From an uncultured Erysipelotrichaceae bacterium (GTDB lineage Bacteria; Bacillota_I; Bacilli_A; Erysipelotrichales; Coprobacillaceae): a stretch of DNA of 64,000 nt. A model generated the notes under the pieces. That model was given only the letters and a program-made list of their open reading frames with translations. It ran no database searches and had not been told where the DNA came from. The stretch spans positions 1 to 64,000 of the forward strand of contig CAJUOS010000001.1 of assembly GCA_910588075.1 (NCBI GenBank), in the 5' to 3' direction. A program made the translations under genes and the position numbers. Shown here piece after piece: positions 58,318 to 64,000 of this stretch. The number at the start of each line of letters is the position of its first letter. Positions within the stretch are counted from its first letter, which is position 1.

Positions 58318-60064
58318 ATTTAAATTTTTTCTGTTTATCATATGTTGTATGAAGTAATTCATGAGCTACATGAGAATTAGGATGTCCTAAGAAATCTTCA
58401 TATAACTTTTGAATTTGTGTGTTTTTATGAGATTTTCTTGCAGGCATAGCACGATCTTCATCATAAAGTGCTTTGGCTCTTGCACCCTTAAAATCAAATC
58501 CACTATTTCTAATTAAAGCATTGACATATGATTGTCCTCCACCATTAATACATCCACCAGGACATCCCATAATTTCAATAAAATGATATTTTGAACGTCC
58601 TGCTTTAATATCTTCTAACAATGGTTTTGCTATGGTCATACTATGAGCCACTGCAACATTGACAGTTAAATCTCCCACTTGAATTGATGCTTCTTTTAAT
58701 CCTCTTTGACCACGAACAGCATGATATTCAATAGTATCTAAATCTTGTTGAGTTAATACATCTACAACTGTTCTTAAAGCAGCTTCCATAACACCACCAC
58801 TTGCTCCAAATATAACTCCAGCTCCAGTATATTCTCCAAACATATCTTGATCAAACTCTTCATCTTTTAAATCAACAAAATTAACACCAAACATTTTAAT
58901 AAGTTTTCCAAGTTCTCTAGTTGTTAAAACAGCATCAACATCTTTCATTTCTTTTTTTATCATTTGTGTTCTTTCTTTTTCTCCCTTTTTTGCAACACAA
59001 GGCATAATAGAAACAACATAAATATCCTTAGGATCAATTCTCATTTGTTTTGCATAATAAGATTTTAACATTGCACCTAACATCATATGAGGAGATTTAC
59101 ATGTTGATAAATTATCTAATAATTCTGGATATTCTTTTTCACAATAATTAATCCATCCTGGAGAACAAGAAGTAATCATTGGTAATTTACCATTATTTTG
59201 CAAACGATTTATAAATTCATATCCTTCTTCCATAATTGTTAAATCAGCACCAAAATTAGTATCATAAACTTTATCAAATCCAACTAACTTTAATGCAGCA
59301 ACCATCTTACCAGTAACACGTGTACCAATAGGCATACCAAACTCTTCACCTAAACTTGCTCTAACTGCTGGAGCAGTTTGGACAACAACATGTTTATGTG
59401 GATCATTCAATGCTTCAATAACATTATGAACTTCTTCTTTTTCATATAATGCTCCAACTGGACAAACATTAATACATTGTCCACATTGCATACAATTCAC
59501 ATCAGCAAAGCTTTTATCAAAAACAGGTCCAACTTTTGTTTTAAAACCTCTATCCATAAAACCTAAAACACCTAATCCTTGATGTTTTTTGCATGATGCA
59601 ACACATCTTCCACATAAAATACATTTAGATGTATCTCTAACAATACCTGGAGAAACTTCATCAAATGTAGGAGTATTTTTTTCACCTTTGAATGCATCTT
59701 CTCTAACACCTAATTCTTGACATAATCTTTGAAGTTCACAATTTGTATTTCTAATACAAGATAAACAATCTTTAGAGTGATTAGAAACAATTAATTCAAC
59801 AACTCTTCTTCTCGCATCCAAAGCTCTCATTGAATTTGTTTTGACAACCATACCCTCTCTTACAGGATATACACAAGCAGCACATAAATTACGAACACCT
59901 TCAACTTCTACTTGACATACACGACATGCTCCTGTTCCAGTATAATCTTTTAAATAACATAAAGTAGGAATATGAATGCCATTTTCTCTAGCAACTTCTA
60001 AAATTGTTTTTCCTTCGTAAGTTTCCACTTGACGATTATTAATTGTTAATTTTATTTTTCCCAT
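58316..60064 (-). CDS. hydA: [FeFe] hydrogenase catalytic subunit
   Basis: HydA forms or oxidises H2 at the H-cluster. The 582-residue protein has an N-terminal 2Fe-2S domain (ligands in TLCYLKDY, CRVCQ and LCAACV), a His-Cys 4Fe-4S site (HSKDCLSCIRNTNC), two ferredoxin-type 4Fe-4S sites (CILCGRCVASC and CMQCGQCINVC), then the H-cluster domain: TSCSPGW (about 298-304), MPCVAKKGE and MGCPGGCINGGGQ, and a small-subunit-like tail. The first H motif differs from the usual TSCCPxW, with Ser301 for the second Cys. GTG at 60073 is in frame, but AGGTGG is spaced for the ATG at 60064. It follows hydB in one operon. Confidence 0.95.
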   Translation of the reverse strand: MGKIKLTINNRQVETYEGKTILEVARENGIHIPTLCYLKDYTGTGACRVCQVEVEGVRNLCAACVYPVREGMVVKTNSMRALDARRRVVELIVSNHSKDCLSCIRNTNCELQRLCQELGVREDAFKGEKNTPTFDEVSPGIVRDTSKCILCGRCVASCKKHQGLGVLGFMDRGFKTKVGPVFDKSFADVNCMQCGQCINVCPVGALYEKEEVHNVIEALNDPHKHVVVQTAPAVRASLGEEFGMPIGTRVTGKMVAALKLVGFDKVYDTNFGADLTIMEEGYEFINRLQNNGKLPMITSCSPGWINYCEKEYPELLDNLSTCKSPHMMLGAMLKSYYAKQMRIDPKDIYVVSIMPCVAKKGEKERTQMIKKEMKDVDAVLTTRELGKLIKMFGVNFVDLKDEEFDQDMFGEYTGAGVIFGASGGVMEAALRTVVDVLTQQDLDTIEYHAVRGQRGLKEASIQVGDLTVNVAVAHSMTIAKPLLEDIKAGRSKYHFIEIMGCPGGCINGGGQSYVNALIRNSGFDFKGARAKALYDEDRAMPARKSHKNTQIQKLYEDFLGHPNSHVAHELLHTTYDKQKKFK

Positions 60065-60073
60065 TCTTTCCAC

Positions 60074-61867
60074 CTACTTTCTTATAATGACACCAAAGTG
60101 ACATGCTTTTAAACAATTACCACATTTTATACATTTATCTTGATCAATACGATAAGGAACTTTTCCTAATTGACCATCAATAGCATTAGCTGGACATTGT
60201 CTAGCACAAAGACCACATTTACGACATTTATCTTCTTCTATTTCATAAGATAATAATGCTTTACATACTCCAGCAGGACATTTTTTATCAACAATATGTG
60301 CAATATATTCATCTCTAAACTGAGAAATTGTTGATAATACTGGATTTGGAGCAGATTGTCCAAGACCACAAAGTGCAGTATCTTTAATTGTTCCAGCAAG
60401 GGTTTCTAATTCATCCAATGTTTCCATAGTTCCTCTACCTTCACAAATATCCTCTAAGAGTTCTAACATACGTTTTGTTCCAATTCGACATGGTGAACAT
60501 TTTCCACATGATTCATCAACAATAAAGTCCATATAAAATCTTGCTACATCAACCATACAATTATCTTCATCTAAAACAATCATTCCTCCAGAACCCATCA
60601 TTGAACCAAGTTTTACTAACTCATCAAATCCAATAGGAGTATCCAATTGTTTTTCTGTTAAACATCCACCAGATGGACCACCTGTTTGTACAGCTTTAAA
60701 TTGTTTACGATTAGGACATCCTCCTCCAATTTCATAAACAACTTCTCTTAATGTTGTTCCCATAGGAACTTCCACTAATCCAGTATTTACAATTTTACCA
60801 CCTAAAGCAAATACTTTTGTTCCAGTTGAAGTTTCTGTACCAATAGATTTAAACCATTCTGAACCATTTAAAATAATTTGGGCAATATTAGCATATGTTT
60901 CAACATTATTAATAATTGTTGGTTTACCCCATACTCCTTTATGAGCTGGGAATGGAGGCTTAGGTTTAGGCATACCTCTTTCCCCTTCAATAGATTGAAT
61001 CAATGCAGTTTCTTCTCCACAAACAAACGCTCCAGCTCCTAATCGAATTTCAAGATCAAAATCAAAACCACTACCAAAAATATTTTGACCTAATAATCCA
61101 AGTTCTTTTGCTTGAGCAATAGCATGTTTTAATCTTTCAACAGCTATTGGATATTCAGCACGAATATAAATATATCCATAATGTGCTCCTATGGCATATC
61201 CTGCAATAGCCATAGCTTCAATAACACTATGTGGATTTCCTTCAAGAATAGATCTATCCATAAATGCTCCTGGATCACCCTCATCAGCATTACAAATCAC
61301 ATATTTTTCATCACCTGGCTCATTTAATGCAAATTGCCATTTCATTCCAGTAGGGAAACCTCCCCCACCTCGACCTCTTAAACCACTATCTTTAATAACA
61401 TCAACAACCTCTTGTGGTTGCATTTCTGATAAAACTTTACCTAATGCAAAATAGCCATCTTTTGCTATATATTCTTGTATATTTTCTGGATCAATAACTC
61501 CACAATTATGAAGTGCTATTCTTTTTTGTTTTTCATAGAATTTTGTTTTGTTAATATCATGAATTTCATTTGTTTCTTGATCAGATTCATTCAACATTAA
61601 ACGATGAACAGGACGTCCTTTATAAAAATGCTCCATGACAATTTCTTTAACATCTTCCACTTTAACAGACTTATAAATAATATTATCAGGATAAATAGAT
61701 ACATTAGGTCCTACACCACAAAGTCCCAAACAACCAGTACGTAAAACACTAACTTCATTTTGTAATCCTAAAGAATTAATTTCAGATCGAAAAGCTTCAA
61801 TTAACTCACCAGAATTTCCAATTGTACATCCTGTACCAGCACAAACTAATACTTGTATTCTTTCCAT
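60074..61867 (-). CDS. hydB: NADH-dependent hydrogenase flavoprotein subunit HydB (NuoF-like)
   Basis: HydB carries FMN and Fe-S centres and connects NAD(H) with HydA; with HydA and HydC it forms the multimeric, often electron-bifurcating hydrogenase. The 597-residue protein has an N-terminal thioredoxin-like 2Fe-2S domain (VCAGTGCTIGNS, TGCLGLCG), the NADH/FMN site GLRGRGGGGFPTGMKW and CGEETALIQSIEG, the 4Fe-4S site ESCGKCSPCRIGTKRM, and two C-terminal ferredoxin motifs (CRKCGLCARQCP and CIKCGNCLKAC). AGGAGGGG fits the ATG at 61867. Confidence 0.95.
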   Translation of the reverse strand: MERIQVLVCAGTGCTIGNSGELIEAFRSEINSLGLQNEVSVLRTGCLGLCGVGPNVSIYPDNIIYKSVKVEDVKEIVMEHFYKGRPVHRLMLNESDQETNEIHDINKTKFYEKQKRIALHNCGVIDPENIQEYIAKDGYFALGKVLSEMQPQEVVDVIKDSGLRGRGGGGFPTGMKWQFALNEPGDEKYVICNADEGDPGAFMDRSILEGNPHSVIEAMAIAGYAIGAHYGYIYIRAEYPIAVERLKHAIAQAKELGLLGQNIFGSGFDFDLEIRLGAGAFVCGEETALIQSIEGERGMPKPKPPFPAHKGVWGKPTIINNVETYANIAQIILNGSEWFKSIGTETSTGTKVFALGGKIVNTGLVEVPMGTTLREVVYEIGGGCPNRKQFKAVQTGGPSGGCLTEKQLDTPIGFDELVKLGSMMGSGGMIVLDEDNCMVDVARFYMDFIVDESCGKCSPCRIGTKRMLELLEDICEGRGTMETLDELETLAGTIKDTALCGLGQSAPNPVLSTISQFRDEYIAHIVDKKCPAGVCKALLSYEIEEDKCRKCGLCARQCPANAIDGQLGKVPYRIDQDKCIKCGNCLKACHFGVIIRK

Positions 61868-61878
61868 GCTCACCCCTC

Positions 61879-62247
61879 CTATTTTTTATATTTTCCTACA
61901 GTATATTCTTCTAAAATTTCATCTCTCATTAAGTGATGAGCAACAATTTCTTTTGCTTTCTTTGCATCCACTAAAACATATGTTGTTTTATTGTCTTCTT
62001 TATCAAAAACTTCAACAATTGGTTCTAAAGTACACATCCCTATACACCCAGTTTGTAAAACAGTTACAGGTAGTTTAGCTTTTGCAACCTCTTCTACTAT
62101 TGTATTTAATACTGGTCTTGCTCCAGCAGCAATTCCACATGTTGCCATTCCTACAACAATACGATATTTTTGATCATCATCCATACGCATTGTCATTTTA
62201 TTTTGAGCAGCCTCTCTAATTTTCTTTAAATCCTCTAATGATTTCAT
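61879..62247 (-). CDS. 2Fe-2S thioredoxin-like ferredoxin (hydrogenase-associated)
   Basis: A 122-residue thioredoxin-like 2Fe-2S protein. Ligand cysteines lie in VGMATCGIAAGARP and LQTGCIGMCTLEPIV; the first pair has the spaced form typical of this small family. It lacks the N-terminal helical domain of a full HydC/NuoE, so it is either a short HydC or an accessory electron carrier. The ATG at 62247 follows GGAGGG; its first four bases overlap the stop of the HATPase gene. It precedes hydB by 11 bases. Confidence 0.85.
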   Translation of the reverse strand: MKSLEDLKKIREAAQNKMTMRMDDDQKYRIVVGMATCGIAAGARPVLNTIVEEVAKAKLPVTVLQTGCIGMCTLEPIVEVFDKEDNKTTYVLVDAKKAKEIVAHHLMRDEILEEYTVGKYKK

Positions 62248-62777
62248 TGAGATAATCCCTCCTTCATATAATCTTTTAACCAAACAATAACTTCTGGTTC
62301 TGTTATCTTTACTTCTTCTAAAATACTTTTTATATCTTGAGTATTCATTATAAAATGAATATTATCAGTTTCATATTCAAATACATAGTCTATATTTTCA
62401 TCAGCTTGAATTAAAGTCATTATTGTTTCAATAATATTTCCCATAATAGGAGTATCTATATGATTTTTAATAAATCTGGTTTTGACCTTTGTACCCTGAT
62501 TTTTTTGGGAATGAATTGATAAATAACCACCTGTTAACTCTGCACTTTGCTTAAATAATGGAATACCTAATCCAACTTTACGTGTTGTCCTTGTTGTGAA
62601 AAATGGATCAATAACTTTATCCACTTCTTCTTTAGTCATTCCTTGTCCATTATCTGTAATTTCAATATCCACAATATTCTTTTGAATACTATCAATAATT
62701 CTTATATCAATTTGACTTGCTTGTGCACGTATAGAATTATAAGCTATATCTAATATATTTAAAGCCAATTCATCCAT
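62244..62777 (-). CDS. HATPase (anti-sigma/histidine-kinase-like) ATP-binding protein
   Basis: A 177-residue GHKL ATP-binding protein. The N-box is ELALNILDIAYNSIRAQA (about 3-20, with Asn), the G1 box EITDNGQGMTKEEVDKV (about 44-60) and the G2 box TTRKVGLGIPLFKQSAE (about 69-85). No phospho-accepting His domain or membrane part is present, so it is not a full histidine kinase. Genes of this type recur in clostridial [FeFe] hydrogenase operons, where they are thought to belong to a regulatory module. It overlaps both neighbours (8 and 4 bases). Confidence 0.85.
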   Translation of the reverse strand: MDELALNILDIAYNSIRAQASQIDIRIIDSIQKNIVDIEITDNGQGMTKEEVDKVIDPFFTTRTTRKVGLGIPLFKQSAELTGGYLSIHSQKNQGTKVKTRFIKNHIDTPIMGNIIETIMTLIQADENIDYVFEYETDNIHFIMNTQDIKSILEEVKITEPEVIVWLKDYMKEGLSQ

Positions 62778-63465
62778 AACGTTTCCTCCATAATCCATAA
62801 AACTCATCTTTACTTATTTGATGAATAGGTTCACTAATCATATCTAAACGATGCGCATCACTATTCATGAAAAAAATTGTTTCTTTTAAAAATGGATATT
62901 GTTCTTGTAAATAATCTTTTTGATCTTCTTTTGTTACCTCAATAGCATCAAAATCTAAAGAACCATTAATTTCAAAAAATACATTCATAATTGAAAATCT
63001 ATCAGACATTGCATGTGCTAATACAGCTATACCACCTAATTGATGAATCGATGCAATAACCTCTTTAATAGATAAATCTAAAGATTTAATTAATAATCTA
63101 GGTTCTTCATTTATAATTTGATCTAAATCATTCATAATATATTGATGACCAAAATAATCATAATCATTTGGTTCTTCAATTAAATAATTATCTAAAAATT
63201 GTTGAATATCATCTAGTTTTATATTTTTTAAAAAATAACCAAGAACATGAATTTCTTCTCTTGTCTGAATTTCAACACCATAAATATAATCAATTTTATC
63301 TTTTGCAACTTCTTCCAAATAATAAAGTTGTTTAACAGAATTATGATCAGATATAGCGATCAAATCCAAACCTTTAATATAAGCCATATTAACAATATTA
63401 TTTAATGTCATATCATCATCACTACAAGGTGATAATGCTGAATGAATATGCAAATCATAAAACAT
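62770..63465 (-). CDS. PHP-domain phosphoesterase
   Basis: A 231-residue PHP protein with the metal-binding motifs of the family: YDLHIHSALSPCSDDDM (about 3-19), AISDHNSVKQ (about 38-47), GVEIQTREEIHVLGY (about 63-77), GGIAVLAHAMSDR and MNSDAHR. Relatives hydrolyse phosphate esters such as 3',5'-diphosphonucleosides or histidinol phosphate. In this operon it sits between the DRTGG and HATPase genes, which points to a signalling or nucleotide-linked role instead of histidine synthesis. The ATG at 63465 starts two bases after the DRTGG gene. Confidence 0.88.
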   Translation of the reverse strand: MFYDLHIHSALSPCSDDDMTLNNIVNMAYIKGLDLIAISDHNSVKQLYYLEEVAKDKIDYIYGVEIQTREEIHVLGYFLKNIKLDDIQQFLDNYLIEEPNDYDYFGHQYIMNDLDQIINEEPRLLIKSLDLSIKEVIASIHQLGGIAVLAHAMSDRFSIMNVFFEINGSLDFDAIEVTKEDQKDYLQEQYPFLKETIFFMNSDAHRLDMISEPIHQISKDEFYGLWRKRYG

Positions 63466-63466
63466 T

Positions 63467-63796
63467 TTATAAACCTGCCTGATAAATTTTTTTACATAAT
63501 GTAAATGCATCCAATGATGATATCATTAATGGAATACCAAGTTCGTTAGCTTTTAATACTGTTTCTTCATCTGGTTCAACATTTTCTACAAAAATAATTG
63601 CACTAAAATCATTCAACTCTGCAACTGCAATCACATTGATATGTCTTTGAACAGTTAACCATACAGATTGTTCTTTTCCATTAGCCATAACAAAACTTAA
63701 TAAATCACCAATATAAACATCATAAATCTTTTTATCATCTTTAATTTCATTCACCAATCTTATTCCATCAACAAGACTTAATTCACTTAATTTCAT
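63467..63796 (-). CDS. DRTGG-domain protein
   Basis: A 109-residue single-domain protein of the DRTGG family, the ligand-sensing fold found in Pta, HPr kinase and CBS-domain proteins. LSLVDGIRLVNEIKDDKKIY opens it; the core holds DVYIGDLLSFVMANGKEQSV and AIIFVENVEPDEETVLKANE, and it closes with LMISSLDAFTLCKKI. Stand-alone DRTGG proteins are typical companions of PHP and HATPase genes in hydrogenase clusters. The ligand is unknown. It starts four bases after the end of the Fe-S protein gene. Confidence 0.85.
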   Translation of the reverse strand: MKLSELSLVDGIRLVNEIKDDKKIYDVYIGDLLSFVMANGKEQSVWLTVQRHINVIAVAELNDFSAIIFVENVEPDEETVLKANELGIPLMISSLDAFTLCKKIYQAGL

Positions 63797-63800
63797 GTTT

Positions 63801-64000
63801 TCACCTTTTCTTTACACGACATGCATGGATATCGACTTTTCCATTAACTATTCCTTGTGCTAAACTTCGACAATTTGCAAATCCACAAGCTCCACAATCA
63901 TATTGTGGTAAAGTTTCAAGTATTTCATTAACTTTATTAAACCATATCATTCTTTCTTTCATAGATTTCATTTCTTGATGATTCATCTGACGATTTATTA
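63801..64000 (-). CDS. C-terminal end of an Fe-S protein, probably the sensory [FeFe] hydrogenase-like protein (partial)
   Basis: The last 65 or so codons of a gene that continues beyond the window; the frame stays open to base 64000, so the Met at 63986 need not be the start. The segment LPQYDCGACGFANCRSLAQG with a later HAC fits the four-Cys Fe-S domain (CxxCxxxxC) found at the end of large ferredoxin/PAS/[FeFe]-hydrogenase-like proteins. These often head DRTGG-PHP-HATPase-HydB-HydA clusters in Clostridia. The full architecture cannot be seen here. Confidence 0.7.
   Translation of the reverse strand, partial: INRQMNHQEMKSMKERMIWFNKVNEILETLPQYDCGACGFANCRSLAQGIVNGKVDIHACRVKKR

Noticed and set aside
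61191..61454. 87-codon frame opposite hydB
   Set aside because: It is an antisense shadow of a conserved flavoprotein with no start signals.
1..64000. CRISPR arrays, tRNA/rRNA genes, insertion sequences, prophage, riboswitches
   Set aside because: Intergenic spaces are short and were read through; no regularly spaced repeats, cloverleaf-like segments, transposase motifs or known aptamer cores were seen.

Overview
The window is AT-rich, low-GC Bacillota chromosome of the Erysipelotrichia/Coprobacillaceae type. The pointers are an A/T-dominated codon choice, strong AGGAGG ribosome sites, Bacillus-like gene blocks, a Spo0A/sigma-K sporulation set together with a clostridial-type [FeFe] hydrogenase, and a NadD-YqeK fusion of a kind known from Mollicutes and their relatives. 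The family-level assignment is inferred from gene content and was not checked by search. No rRNA, tRNA, CRISPR array, insertion sequence or prophage was seen.

Layout. Positions 1-35.7 kb are all on the + strand. In order: the end of a surface protein; the rimP-nusA-rnpM-ylxQ-infB-rbfA translation/transcription operon; nagA and a sugar epimerase; two tiny genes (Cse60-like and DUF1540); rsuA-type, trmB, a thioredoxin-like protein, an unknown low-complexity protein and acpS; a tail-less SSB; lepA; a class B PBP; rpmG; yqgX; the comG pseudopilus operon; efp; spoIIIAH; nusB-xseA-xseB-ispA-dxs-tlyA-recN-spoIVB-spo0A; dinB; spoIIM-xerD-deoB; and two small envelope proteins. From 35.9 kb to the end nearly everything is on the - strand: purF; a DUF2156-GNAT fusion with a DUF815 ATPase; a UPF0210/ACT pair; two orphan PTS IIB proteins; an XRE regulator; a U32 protein; the yqeH-yhbY-nadD/yqeK-rsfS-yqeM-mtnN block; parE-parC; small proteins; and a hydrogenase operon (hydA, hydB, 2Fe-2S, HATPase, PHP, DRTGG and the end of an Fe-S protein cut by the window edge). 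Only a phosphodiesterase, sigK and plsY run against this trend.

The switch in gene direction coincides with a 28-bp dif-like site at 35700-35727. Nineteen consecutive bases match the E. coli dif sequence as I remember it. The window therefore probably spans the chromosome terminus, where the two replichores' leading strands converge, and it also carries the XerD-type recombinase that would act there.

How the genes work together: (1) translation and RNA maturation (rimP, nusA, infB, rbfA, lepA, efp, rpmG, rsfS, yqeH, yhbY and RNA-modifying enzymes); (2) competence (a whole comG operon, with an apparent ATT start for comGF and an extra 51-aa membrane protein at its end, plus an SsbB-like protein); (3) sporulation (spo0A, spoIIM, spoIIIAH, spoIVB, an uninterrupted sigK and a cse60-like gene, two of them with sigma-E-like promoters); (4) hydrogen metabolism linked to a putative signalling module. 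Other items worth a look are an EF-P with Arg at its tip, a Spo0A receiver with a degraded acidic pocket, a 13-bp hairpin that folds the spoIIM start region, and a HydA with TSCSPGW in place of TSCCPxW.
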